Source: an uncultured Eubacteriales bacterium
Lineage (GTDB): Bacteria; Bacillota; Clostridia; Peptostreptococcales; Anaerovoracaceae
Reading direction: 5' to 3'
DNA: 64,000 nucleotides
Assembly: GCA_900542295.1 (NCBI GenBank)
Contig: UQNJ01000001.1
Location: forward strand, 143,892-207,891
Position numbers and translations under genes: made by a program
Part shown: positions 56,171 to 63,946 of the stretch, piece by piece
Numbering within the stretch: position 1 is the first letter of the stretch
How the letters are laid out: every line of letters begins with the position of its first letter
Notes under the pieces: generated by a model
Database searches by the model: none
Seen by the model: only the letters and a program-made list of their open reading frames with translations
Told to the model about the DNA's origin: nothing

Positions 56171-56824
56171 TTATCTGTTTATTTTTGAAAACTCACAGCC
56201 ACAATAATTTTGTCTGTAAAGCTCGTATTCCTTAGACATCTGTATACTTCTCTGAAAGCCTGCCTTTTTCTTAAAATCCATATCTAAAAACTCCAGTTGA
56301 TATTTGTTTGCAAGCTCACATCCTATTGCAGAAACAAGGTTGTAATTTTTGTGCGGACTTACTGTAAGTGTAGTTCCGAAAATATTATTTTCTGTCTTAA
56401 GTGCCGCCTGAGCAGTCCTTTCCAATCTGAGTCTGAAACACTCCGTACATCTTTCACCACCCTCAGGTTCGTTCTCAAGTCCCTTAGCTGCATTATAAAA
56501 CTCTTCCGGGAGATACTCCCCTTCTATGAAGTCTATCTTGTCTTCTTCAGGTAAAGTCCTGTTGTACATATCTATAAACTTAAGCTGAGCAGCCTTACGT
56601 TTTTCATACTCTTCTCTGTCCGTTATATTTGGATTATAAAAAAATATCGTTATTTTATATATATCCCTAAGTCTTTCTATACAGGCTGTACTGCACGGGC
56701 CGCAGCATGAATGAAGCAGCAATTTATTTTTGGTTACTCTCACTTCTGCCTCTCCGTTTATGAAATTCTGTGTTTTGGTTTCTGCCTTTTGCTCCTGCCT
56801 GCAAGGCTGCATTTTTTTGCACAT
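56171..56824 (-). CDS. queH: epoxyqueuosine reductase QueH
   Basis: This 217-residue DUF208 protein performs the last step of queuosine synthesis in organisms lacking QueG. The Fe-S and catalytic cysteines are in HSCCGPCSTACIE near residue 40, ERCTECFRLRLERT near 135, and YCGCEFSK at the end. FYNPNITDREEYEKR is also typical. The N-terminal 35 residues before LLLHSCC are poorly conserved, so a later start is possible. It complements tgt and queA found 43 kb away. Confidence 0.92.
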   Translation of the reverse strand: MCKKMQPCRQEQKAETKTQNFINGEAEVRVTKNKLLLHSCCGPCSTACIERLRDIYKITIFFYNPNITDREEYEKRKAAQLKFIDMYNRTLPEEDKIDFIEGEYLPEEFYNAAKGLENEPEGGERCTECFRLRLERTAQAALKTENNIFGTTLTVSPHKNYNLVSAIGCELANKYQLEFLDMDFKKKAGFQRSIQMSKEYELYRQNYCGCEFSKINR

Positions 56825-56923
56825 ATTAATATTTTCTCCGATTGCGGCTTGTTTTTAAAAAGCCTATTTGATAATATATTATTATAGCATATAAACATGA
56901 TGATTTAAAGGATTTCAACATAT

Positions 56924-57856
56924 ATGAACAAATTTTTTAACGATAAAATACCCTCTTGGTTCGGTGAAAAAAGATTTTATCCTGCCGACCTTTGGTTGAA
57001 AAAACATTTCGGTGAAAAAACAATAAAATTGGCAATTGACGGAGGATTCACATGCCCAAACAGAGATGGTACAAAGGGAGTTGGGGGCTGCACATTTTGC
57101 TCCGATTCAGGTTCAGGCGAGTTCGCTTCTACAATATCAGAGCAAATAGACCTTTTATCAAAAAAATGGCCGAAAGCTAAGTACCTCGCATATTTTCAAA
57201 ATCATACAAACACATACGCTCCTGTAGAAGTCCTAAAGGAAAAATACCTGAGTGCTTTAAGCGATCCGAAAATCGAAGGGCTTGTAATCGGAACGAGACC
57301 GGACTGTCTTTCCGATGAGGTTCTGTCATTGCTGTCAGAAATAAACAGAGATCATTTCTTATGGCTTGAACTTGGACTTCAGACCATTCATGAAAAAACA
57401 TCCGCAGAGCTTAACATTTGCTACGGCTTGTCTGCATTTGACGAAGCATGCAAAAAACTCAATGATCATAACATCAGATATGTAGTGCACCTTATACTTG
57501 GTCTTCCCGGAGAAACTTCCGATATGATGCTTGAATCAGTCAGGTATGTTGCACAAAAACCCGGTCTTTTCGGTATGAAGCTTCATCTTCTAAATATAGT
57601 GAAAGGTTCCGCAATGGAAAGGACTCACAGCGACTATCAGCCTTTTTCTTCCATAGATTCCTATGTTGATACGGTCTGTCGCTGTCTTGAAATAATTCCC
57701 CCTCAGATCACAATACACAGGCTTACAGGTGATGCTCCACGCTCAATACTTATAAATCCCCCATGGAGCTTCAACAAGCGTACCATCTTAAACCGCATAG
57801 ATGAGCAGCTGAACCTGAGAGACACATGGCAGGGAAAAAAATCAAATAACATATAA
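56924..57856 (+). CDS. radical SAM protein, YtqA/TIGR01212 family
   Basis: This 310-residue protein has the family's modified cluster motif near residue 44, CPNRDGTKGVGGCTFC, with Cys-x12-Cys-x2-Cys binding the [4Fe-4S] cluster that cleaves SAM. YLAYFQNHTNTYAP, LEGLVIGTRPDC-like and LELGLQTIHEKT segments match the YtqA/YhcC group. Its substrate is unknown in general. It stands alone with its own terminator and is divergent from queH. Confidence 0.9.
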   Translation: MNKFFNDKIPSWFGEKRFYPADLWLKKHFGEKTIKLAIDGGFTCPNRDGTKGVGGCTFCSDSGSGEFASTISEQIDLLSKKWPKAKYLAYFQNHTNTYAPVEVLKEKYLSALSDPKIEGLVIGTRPDCLSDEVLSLLSEINRDHFLWLELGLQTIHEKTSAELNICYGLSAFDEACKKLNDHNIRYVVHLILGLPGETSDMMLESVRYVAQKPGLFGMKLHLLNIVKGSAMERTHSDYQPFSSIDSYVDTVCRCLEIIPPQITIHRLTGDAPRSILINPPWSFNKRTILNRIDEQLNLRDTWQGKKSNNI

Positions 57857-57859
57857 AAA

Positions 57860-57899
57860 AATCCCCCTTTTATCATCATATACTGTAAAAAAGGGGGAT
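57860..57899. terminator. bidirectional terminator
   Basis: TCCCCCTTTT pairs with AAAAGGGGGA around an AT-rich loop between the convergent radical SAM and MgtC genes. Flanking A and T runs suit both strands. Confidence 0.82.
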
Positions 57900-57910
57900 A
57901 TAAATTTACA

Positions 57911-58612
57911 TCAGCTTATTTCTTCAATATAATGAACTTGCTCTACTTTTAAGAGTTCATCCATTATATCCGCATGATTTTTTCTTTTAAGCATATCAAA
58001 TTCCACTCTCAGAGCTATATCTTCATCAAATATAGTCTTATCTTTTCGCCTTTCAATTGAAATTATCACATAACCTGCATCTTTAAGAAACAGAAGGAAC
58101 GGTTCTATCCCTTTCTTTTCAATTTCTATATAAAGCTCTATGGTTCTTGTATGATTTTCAACATACCGGGCCATATAATTCATATAATACGTCGTTAAAA
58201 ATATGAGAACAAAGCAAACAATGCCTGCCCACACAAAACCTGCTCCTACTGCCATTCCCATAGCAGCAGTCACCCATAAACCGGCAGCCGTTGTCAAACC
58301 TTTAACTTGTTTTCTTTCTGTTACAATTATGGTTCCTGCTCCCAAAAATCCTATACCGCAAAGAATTTGAGCAGGAATTCTTCCTATATCAGAATCTGAA
58401 CCGCCTGTTTCAGCAAGATACAGTCCGACAAGAGTAGCCAGTGCAGAGCCGAGACAAACGAGCGCAAAGGTCCTTATCCCTGCGGCATATCTTTTATGTG
58501 CCCTCTCCATTCCCACAAAGCTTCCTAAAATAGTAGCAATAATCAGCCTTACGGCTACAGAGGCCATCGTCAGTTCTTCAAAAAAAGTCTGTATCTGATC
58601 AAAAAATCCCAC
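57911..58612 (-). CDS. MgtC/SapB-family membrane protein
   Basis: This 233-residue protein has an N-terminal domain of about four or five helices with the family stretch GSFVGMERAHKRYAAGIRTFALVCLGSAL and GFLGAGTIIVTERKQVKGLTTAAGLWV. A cytoplasmic C-terminal ACT-like domain follows (about 150-233). Relatives act in Mg2+ homeostasis or ATP synthase control under stress. Together with the CorC-type protein at the left end, the window has two possible Mg2+-linked membrane proteins, but they are 56 kb apart. Confidence 0.9.
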   Translation of the reverse strand: MGFFDQIQTFFEELTMASVAVRLIIATILGSFVGMERAHKRYAAGIRTFALVCLGSALATLVGLYLAETGGSDSDIGRIPAQILCGIGFLGAGTIIVTERKQVKGLTTAAGLWVTAAMGMAVGAGFVWAGIVCFVLIFLTTYYMNYMARYVENHTRTIELYIEIEKKGIEPFLLFLKDAGYVIISIERRKDKTIFDEDIALRVEFDMLKRKNHADIMDELLKVEQVHYIEEIS

Positions 58613-58666
58613 TGTTCATACCCTACCTTTTATGATATATTCATTAGTCTAAAACTGCTAAACAAA

Positions 58667-61021
58667 TCAAATTATCGAATTGATCATATTATCGCTGATC
58701 AGTGCCGGTCCTCCCAGTACGGCGGCTCTATCGACACCGGCTTTTCTCACATAATCTGCAGCCTGCTTAGTGTTTGACGAATTCAGCAGCAGAACCGGTC
58801 CTTCAAACGAAAGTGCAATTGATCCTCCGGACAATCCGTCAGCAAATGTCTCTCCGAATACAAATACTGTTTTTTTGCTTTCAGGGAAAAACTTTTCTGC
58901 TATTGCTGCAGATGTCGCATATCTGTTCTGACCGAATATACGCTGGGTTTTCCCCATTTTTCCGGCAGTATTTTCCACATCTTTTGAAACAGCGCCTTCT
59001 CCGCCTATTATGTAATAAGTGTCAAACCCGGCTTGCTTTATATATTCTATTTGATCACTGCTCAGATTTTTACCGGCAAGAATTACAGGCTTTCCTGTCG
59101 CAGACACAGAAAGTCCGTCAGCAAATTCTTCTCCTGAACAAATCATTATCTCTTTTCCTGTTACTCCCGCTTCTTTAAGTATGTTTATATTTGTCTCGTA
59201 GCGATTATTTCCGCCTATTCGCTTTACATTATATCCGCCAAGCATTGACTCAAACTCTTTTGAAACTGCACCTGTTCCTCCTAAGATGTAAACTGTTCCG
59301 CCTGTCTTAAGGTTTGAGGCGATATAATTTTTGATTTTATTCATACTTGATGCATATTCTCCAACAAGAAGTATCGGTGCATCTTTTGCAGCTGCAAGAT
59401 AAGTTCCGGATAAAGCGTCGGCATAATCATTTCCGGAGGCTACGATAATATTATCAAATCCGGAAAGCTTTTCATTTTTCTTATATGCTTCTGCAACTTT
59501 TATAGAGGTATCATATCTGTCATCTCCATATATACGAACGGTCGTCTTGTTTTCAAAGAAATCATCATAACCTGTTTCATTAGGCAGCTTACATGCAGAT
59601 GCCGGCATATTTTCATAAACAGGAATATAAAAGGTTATCATGCTGCTTGCACTGTAACCTGCCTGCAAATTGTTTGCCTCACTTGCGGCGCCTCCTATGT
59701 TGGTCATGTATTGGTGAGAAGCTACCTTGTCTATTCCGTTCATGACATTGAATTTTTTCAGATAAAGAGTATTCTGGTTATTTTTAATATAGTTTTTTGC
59801 ATAATATGACGCTCCTCCTAAAATGGACTCTATATGAGTATCCCATCCCTGTTGTCTTGCGTATAAAAGGCCATATTCGACAGCATCATATATTCCGGAG
59901 GCATAAGCTCGAATATTAAAATAATTATAATATCCTTCAAAACCGCTGACTTTACCCGAAATACTTTTTCCGTCTCCATCTCTTCCCTGTTCTACCAGTA
60001 TCATTGAAGCAAGAACATATGGATTGGCTCCTGACTGGCTTCCTGCATATATCAGGGCATCGGAATATGTGTCATAACCAGGCTCCGGAAACTTATTTGC
60101 CAAAAATGTGCCTGCCACAAGTTTCTGAAGTCCTTCCTTACTCTGAGTCTGAGAGTCATATGAGTGAGCCATGAACTGAAAGACAGCAGTCTTGGTCAGA
60201 AAGTTTCTCGGATCCATATAATACTCTATAATTCCTTTAGAAGCAGCTATCCATCCGCCACTATCAAATTCTATGTACTGTCCCGAGGAGTCGAATGCTC
60301 CCGTTTCCTTTGATTTCCATGAATCATCAGCGCTCTTATGTACGAGGTTTATACCTATTTTGCTTTCTTTTGCTATCACATCAGACCAGTTCAAACCAGT
60401 ATGCTGAGCTTTAAATACCCAGCCTTTATTGGCTGCATGCAAATTCCTCAAATAAGGTTTATAGCTTTCAGGAAATCCTTGTTCATTGAGGGCGGCTTCA
60501 AATGCCTCGTCATAAACATAATCTATATCCTCATCTATTACAATATAACCGGCGCTCACATAACCTGTAATGCCATTATAGCTTATTTTATACCACTGTC
60601 CGGTCTGCTCTTTTATTTCAACAACAGACTTATTTTCAAGCACATAGATTGACGGATATTCGGTTCCCGGACCTGTTCTTACATTTAATCCTGCCGAACT
60701 GTTGACCGTGCCTGTCCTTGGTTTATCCTCTTCTTTAAAGATCAGATACCCGGAGCTTACGTAGCCGGTTTTTCCGCCATAAGAAATCTTAGACCACTCG
60801 CCGCCCTTTTCTATGACTGTTACCTCTGCATTGTCCGGAATCGTAATTACGACATCATAGCCGGTTCCCGGGCCTGTTCTCATATTCAATCCTATTGAAC
60901 TGTTAACCGTAGCTGTAACAACTGCAAAAGCCTTGTCTGCCGTAAAAATTATTGCCGTTAAAGCCACAATTATAATTAAAACTGCTGTTAATAAATTTTT
61001 ATTTATCGATTTTAAATTCAT
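58667..61021 (-). CDS. secreted cell-wall protein: SH3b repeats, glucosaminidase-like domain, three CWB2 repeats
   Basis: I start at the ATG at 61021 behind GGGAGAAAAT (784 residues). A signal peptide or anchor covers residues 1-35 and is followed by two bacterial SH3 repeats (SIGLNMRTGPGTGYD, SAGLNVRTGPGTEYP). A glucosaminidase-like domain spans about 200-450 (SILGGASYYAKNYI and conserved aromatic residues). Three cell-wall-binding type 2 repeats end it, each opening with RI(Y/G/F)G-x-(D/N)RY. CWB2 triplets anchor S-layer-type proteins to anionic wall polymers in clostridia. It is likely a surface peptidoglycan hydrolase for wall turnover or cell separation. Confidence 0.9.
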   Translation of the reverse strand: MNLKSINKNLLTAVLIIIVALTAIIFTADKAFAVVTATVNSSIGLNMRTGPGTGYDVVITIPDNAEVTVIEKGGEWSKISYGGKTGYVSSGYLIFKEEDKPRTGTVNSSAGLNVRTGPGTEYPSIYVLENKSVVEIKEQTGQWYKISYNGITGYVSAGYIVIDEDIDYVYDEAFEAALNEQGFPESYKPYLRNLHAANKGWVFKAQHTGLNWSDVIAKESKIGINLVHKSADDSWKSKETGAFDSSGQYIEFDSGGWIAASKGIIEYYMDPRNFLTKTAVFQFMAHSYDSQTQSKEGLQKLVAGTFLANKFPEPGYDTYSDALIYAGSQSGANPYVLASMILVEQGRDGDGKSISGKVSGFEGYYNYFNIRAYASGIYDAVEYGLLYARQQGWDTHIESILGGASYYAKNYIKNNQNTLYLKKFNVMNGIDKVASHQYMTNIGGAASEANNLQAGYSASSMITFYIPVYENMPASACKLPNETGYDDFFENKTTVRIYGDDRYDTSIKVAEAYKKNEKLSGFDNIIVASGNDYADALSGTYLAAAKDAPILLVGEYASSMNKIKNYIASNLKTGGTVYILGGTGAVSKEFESMLGGYNVKRIGGNNRYETNINILKEAGVTGKEIMICSGEEFADGLSVSATGKPVILAGKNLSSDQIEYIKQAGFDTYYIIGGEGAVSKDVENTAGKMGKTQRIFGQNRYATSAAIAEKFFPESKKTVFVFGETFADGLSGGSIALSFEGPVLLLNSSNTKQAADYVRKAGVDRAAVLGGPALISDNMINSII

Positions 61022-61048
61022 ATTTTCTCCCATATTGACAGCATGTGT

Positions 61049-61630
61049 TTACTTTTCACAAAATCTGCCGTCATTATAATGTTTTCTGCAAAGAGACACA
61101 TACATGTCATTACCGCCTATTACTACTTGTTCTCCCTGCTTTACAACTCTTCCATCTATCACACGGGCAACCATAGTCGCTTTTCTTCCGCACCAGCATA
61201 TAGTTTTTATCTCTTCTATCTTATCGGCATATACCAGCATATAATAAGAGCCTTCAAACAATTCGTTTCTAAAGTCGTTTTTAAGCCCATATGCCAATAC
61301 CGGTACATCACAGCTATCTACTATTTCCACCAATTCCTGAACATGGTGTTTTTTTAAGAATTGACATTCATCAATCAAAACGCAGTCAATTTTTCTTTTT
61401 TCGTTTTCTCTTATAAAAAGTTCTAAAATATTTGTATCGTCATTGACAACAAGAGCTTCTCTCTGTATACCTATTCTTGATGTAATAACCCCCACCCCGT
61501 ATCTGTCGTCTACAGAAGGAATCAAGGCAAGCACATGCTTTCCTCTCTCCTCATAATTGTATGCAACCTTAATCAATTCAATTGATTTTCCGGCATTCAT
61601 TGTACTGTATCTGTAATATAGCTGCGCCAT
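61049..61630 (-). CDS. tdk: thymidine kinase (type II)
   Basis: This 193-residue salvage enzyme phosphorylates thymidine. It has the P-loop [14 protein letters not shown] near residue 9, the Asp-Glu pair in [18 protein letters not shown], and lid zinc cysteines ([10 protein letters not shown] and SLCRKHY). Length is typical. It follows the wall-protein gene's start closely but is transcribed into it, so co-transcription is likely. Confidence 0.96.
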   Translation of the reverse strand: MAQLYYRYSTMNAGKSIELIKVAYNYEERGKHVLALIPSVDDRYGVGVITSRIGIQREALVVNDDTNILELFIRENEKRKIDCVLIDECQFLKKHHVQELVEIVDSCDVPVLAYGLKNDFRNELFEGSYYMLVYADKIEEIKTICWCGRKATMVARVIDGRVVKQGEQVVIGGNDMYVSLCRKHYNDGRFCEK

Positions 61631-61810
61631 CTCTTCCTCCCTAAAATTTATACATATATATTTTACGATAAAATACGCTCAAAATCAATAATTATCAAGT
61701 GCATAAACAAATTCCAAATAAATGCAGTTTTAACACACATAAAAGGGTATTTAAAATACTCTGATTTTATGATATCCTTTTGTTTATAAACAAAAAGAAA
61801 GGATACATAT

Positions 61811-62146
61811 ATGGAAGGCATATTTATAATAATTCTCAAATGTCTGCTTCTTGGTATAATATGGACTGCACTGCTTATACCTGTCCTATTCAATCGAGGA
61901 GGGTGGCTCAAGTATATAATTACCGTTGTTGCAGTTGCACTCACTTGCTTCCTTCTCAGGGCATGGGCTCCTTTAATAAACAAGATGACAGTAATAGCCT
62001 TAATAACTCTCGTTATATCATGGATAACATCGATGGCAGTATTTGAAAAAGAATCAAAAGTTAAATCAAAAGTGATCTCCTTTGCCTGCATAATGGCAGC
62101 AGTCTCATACCTCGTATCAGGCTGGGTTTCATTCACTATATTGTAG
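61811..62146 (+). CDS. small integral membrane protein of unknown function
   Basis: This 111-residue protein starts at the ATG at 61811 behind AAAGAAAGGA, a good binding site. It has about four hydrophobic helices (residues 3-25, 33-50, 57-77, 85-108) joined by short charged loops (FNRGGW, KESKVKSK). No family is recognised. It has its own divergent promoter region opposite tdk and is followed by a large hairpin that would terminate it. Confidence 0.7.
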   Translation: MEGIFIIILKCLLLGIIWTALLIPVLFNRGGWLKYIITVVAVALTCFLLRAWAPLINKMTVIALITLVISWITSMAVFEKESKVKSKVISFACIMAAVSYLVSGWVSFTIL

Positions 62147-62161
62147 CCGTTAAAATTATAT

Positions 62162-62266
62162 ATACCCCCTTCCGTGCAAAAATGTGATATGCTCCCTTCT
62201 ATGTAAGCAGTTAAAATAATAAGACTGTCTACCAAGGAGGGAGCATATCAAACCGGCAGGGGGTAT
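62162..62266. repeat. large nested inverted repeat ending in a terminator
   Basis: The outer arms ATACCCCCT (62162-62170) and AGGGGGTAT (62258-62266), extended by CCG/CGG, enclose a second long palindrome at 62185-62250. The plus strand then runs into TTTTATTTTTT. It can terminate the small membrane protein gene, but it is far longer than a normal terminator. Confidence 0.75.
62185..62250. mobile_element. palindromic, MITE-like or IS-end-like element
   Basis: TGATATGCTCCCT at 62185-62197 is matched by AGGGAGCATATCA ending at 62250, and pairing continues with mismatches to give about 25 bases per arm around an AT-rich centre. There is no coding sequence. The form suggests a solo insertion element end or tiny non-autonomous element; no target duplication was identified. 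Confidence 0.35.
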
Positions 62267-62353
62267 TTTATTTTTTGTGCTGTCTCCGAAATACAAAGTT
62301 TTCTAAGAAGATATATCACAAATCTATGTTGAAGTTTCAATGCTTAAAGGCAA

Positions 62354-62462
62354 TTTTACCAACTCTTTTTGTCCATGGTATATCTTGTTGAAGACAAGAT
62401 AAAACCGCTACAATCATTTGAATTTCAACGATTATAGCGGCTTTTACCAACTCTTTTTGTCC
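62354..62462. repeat. 21-bp direct repeats flanking hairpins
   Basis: TTTTACCAACTCTTTTTGTCC occurs at 62354-62374 and again, identically, at 62442-62462, 88 bases apart. Between them lie a small stem (TATCTTG / CAAGATA) and the larger stem described below. No ORF is supported. Confidence 0.75.
62401..62448. terminator. intrinsic-terminator-like hairpin in the repeat region
   Basis: AAAACCGCTACAATC pairs with GATTATAGCGGCTTTT with minor imperfections. The plus strand ends in CTTTT and the minus strand likewise in GTTTT, so it can work in both directions. Confidence 0.6.
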
Positions 62463-62518
62463 TATAGGCCTATAATCCTCTATATCTCTATTCATTATAT
62501 GATTCAATACAAAAAAGT

Positions 62519-62562
62519 AAAAGGCACTTCCTCGGACTTACAGTCGGCAAGGAACTGCCTTT
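62519..62562 (-). terminator. terminator of the tRNA operon
   Basis: On the minus strand AAAGGCAGTTCCT pairs with AGGAAGTGCCTTT (one mismatch), with a smaller inner stem, and runs into TTACTTTTTTG. It lies six bases past the 3' CCA of the last tRNA gene. Confidence 0.85.
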
Positions 62563-62567
62563 ATAAA

Positions 62568-62643
62568 TGGTGCCCAGATCCGGAATCGAACCAGAGACAC
62601 GGGGATTTTCAGTCCCCTGCTCTACCTACTGAGCTATCTGGGC
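62568..62643 (-). tRNA. tRNA-Phe (GAA)
   Basis: A complete 76-base cloverleaf with seven-base acceptor stem GCCCAGA/TCTGGGC, anticodon loop CTGAAAA, T loop GGTTCGATTCC and encoded CCA. It is the last gene of the minus-strand array. Confidence 0.95.
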
Positions 62644-62661
62644 ATACTTTTTAATTAAATG

Positions 62662-62738
62662 TGGTGGGCCTTCAGGGACTTGAACCCGGGACCTGCCGGT
62701 TATGAGCCGGATGCTCTGACCAACTGAGCTAAAGGCCC
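62662..62738 (-). tRNA. tRNA with CAT anticodon (Met, possibly Ile2)
   Basis: A complete 77-base cloverleaf with acceptor GGGCCTT/AAGGCCC, anticodon loop CTCATAA and encoded CCA. A CAT anticodon can be elongator Met or lysidine-modified Ile2. The strong first acceptor pair rules out a typical initiator. Confidence 0.9.
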
Positions 62739-62748
62739 ACATTTTTAA

Positions 62749-62825
62749 TGGTCGGGGTGGCAGGATTTGAACCCGCGGCCCACTGGTCCCAAACCAGTTG
62801 CGCTACCAAACTGCGCTACACCCCG
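62749..62825 (-). tRNA. tRNA-Pro (TGG)
   Basis: A complete cloverleaf with acceptor CGGGGTG/CACCCCG, anticodon loop TTTGGGA and encoded CCA. Confidence 0.95.
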
Positions 62826-62839
62826 ATATAAAACTGTAT

Positions 62840-62915
62840 TGGCAGGGGCAGAAGGACTCGAACCCTCGACACGTGGTTTTGGAGACCACTGCTCTACCAA
62901 CTGAGCTATACCCCT
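62840..62915 (-). tRNA. tRNA-Trp (CCA)
   Basis: A complete cloverleaf with acceptor AGGGGTA/TGCCCCT, anticodon loop CTCCAAA, G discriminator base and encoded 3' CCA. Confidence 0.95.
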
Positions 62916-62921
62916 ATTATA

Positions 62922-63014
62922 TGGCGGAGAAGATGGGATTCGAACCCATGCGGCCCTTAATCGAACCCTAACGGTTTAGCAAACCGTCCTCTTCAGCCAC
63001 TTGAGTACTTCTCC
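62922..63014 (-). tRNA. tRNA-Ser (GCT)
   Basis: A 93-base class II tRNA with long variable arm, acceptor GGAGAAG/CTTCTCC, anticodon loop TTGCTAA, G discriminator and encoded CCA. Confidence 0.95.
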
Positions 63015-63031
63015 GGGCTTATCACCTAACA

Positions 63032-63120
63032 TGGCGGAGAGGGTGGGATTCGAACCCACGGCCCCTTGCGGAGTCACTGGTTTTCAAGACCAGCTCCTTA
63101 AACCACTCGGACACCTCTCC
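63032..63120 (-). tRNA. tRNA-Ser (TGA)
   Basis: An 89-base class II tRNA with long variable arm, acceptor GGAGAGG/CCTCTCC, anticodon loop CTTGAAA, G discriminator and encoded CCA. Confidence 0.95.
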
Positions 63121-63154
63121 ATGTCCGATACTTGCAAAATCGCCGCGGTATTGT

Positions 63155-63230
63155 TGGTGACCCATCGGAGATTCGAACTCCGGACACCTTGATTAAAAGT
63201 CAAGTGCTCTGCCGACTGAGCTAATGGGTC
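63155..63230 (-). tRNA. tRNA-Lys (TTT)
   Basis: A 76-base cloverleaf with acceptor GACCCAT/ATGGGTC, anticodon loop CTTTTAA and encoded CCA. Confidence 0.95.
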
Positions 63231-63235
63231 ACGCA

Positions 63236-63310
63236 TGGCTGGGGTAGCAAGATTCGAACTTACGAATGCTGGGATCAAAACCCAGTGCCTTACCGCTTGG
63301 CGATACCCCA
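63236..63310 (-). tRNA. tRNA-Gln (TTG)
   Basis: A 75-base cloverleaf with acceptor TGGGGTA/TACCCCA, anticodon loop TTTTGAT, G discriminator and encoded CCA. Confidence 0.94.
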
Positions 63311-63316
63311 AAAAAA

Positions 63317-63393
63317 TGGTGAGCCCACAGGGATTCGAACCCCGGACACACGGCTTAGAAGGCCGTTGCTCTATCCAACTGAGCTATGAGCCC
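63317..63393 (-). tRNA. tRNA-Arg (TCT)
   Basis: A 77-base cloverleaf with acceptor GGGCTCA/TGGGCTC region, anticodon loop CTTCTAA and encoded CCA. Confidence 0.94.
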
Positions 63394-63402
63394 ACAAAAT
63401 AG

Positions 63403-63476
<74 letters not shown>

Positions 63477-63489
63477 ACATTAGAATAAT

Positions 63490-63564
63490 TGGAGCGGAAG
63501 ACGAGATTCGAACTCGCGACCCTCGCCTTGGCAAGGCGATGCTCTACCCCTGAGCCACTTCCGC
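63490..63564 (-). tRNA. tRNA-Gly (GCC)
   Basis: A 75-base cloverleaf with acceptor GCGGAAG/CTTCCGC, anticodon loop CTTGCCA, T discriminator and encoded CCA. Confidence 0.95.
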
Positions 63565-63581
63565 ACACTTATTTAATTAAT

Positions 63582-63666
63582 TGGTCGAGGGAGATGGATT
63601 CGAACCATCGAAAGCTCAGCTAACGGATTTACAGTCCGCCCCCTTTGGCCACTCGGGAATCCCTCG
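63582..63666 (-). tRNA. tRNA-Tyr (GTA)
   Basis: An 85-base class II tRNA with long variable arm, anticodon loop CTGTAAA and encoded CCA. A GUN anticodon makes it a target of the tgt/queA/queH queuosine pathway encoded in the window. Confidence 0.95.
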
Positions 63667-63671
63667 ATATA

Positions 63672-63824
63672 TGCTCGTCTTTTTCACCGACTGCTTTGTC
63701 AGCTGCGGTCGCTTCGATGCTCAAGTACAATCGTACATTCCGCGTCTCTCTTCCTTGCTTCCTTGCATCAGGCGAAAAATTCTTCGCATTCTGCTCGTCT
63801 TTTTCACCGACTGCTTTGTCAGCT
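63672..63824. repeat. 33-bp direct repeat pair in the tRNA array
   Basis: An identical 33-base unit (starting TGCTCGTCTTTTTCACCG) occurs at 63672-63704 and 63792-63824, 120 bases apart, in the only long spacer of the array (Tyr to Thr). Other spacers are 5-40 bases. No gene is supported in the spacer. Confidence 0.85.
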
Positions 63825-63849
63825 CTTAAAGACGTATGAGCAAGATTAT

Positions 63850-63924
63850 TGGAGCTGGTGGAGGGAATCGAACCCCCAACCTGCTGATTACAAATCAGCT
63901 GCTCTACCGTTGAGCCACACCAGC
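63850..63924 (-). tRNA. tRNA-Thr (TGT)
   Basis: A 75-base cloverleaf with acceptor GCTGGTG/CACCAGC, anticodon loop TTTGTAA, T discriminator and encoded CCA. Confidence 0.95.
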
Positions 63925-63946
63925 GAAGGAACTGTTTTAAAAAAGT

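Noticed and set aside
62340..62470. Possible CRISPR remnant
   Set aside because: There are only two copies of a 21-base unit, the interval is not a plausible spacer, and no cas genes are present.
62418..62654. 78-codon plus-strand ORF
   Set aside because: It runs through the repeat region, the operon terminator and the tRNA-Phe gene antisense, so it is not a real gene.
63672..63824. Possible CRISPR or phage attachment site
   Set aside because: Two copies 120 bases apart lie inside a tRNA spacer, not overlapping a tRNA 3' end, and no integrase is nearby.
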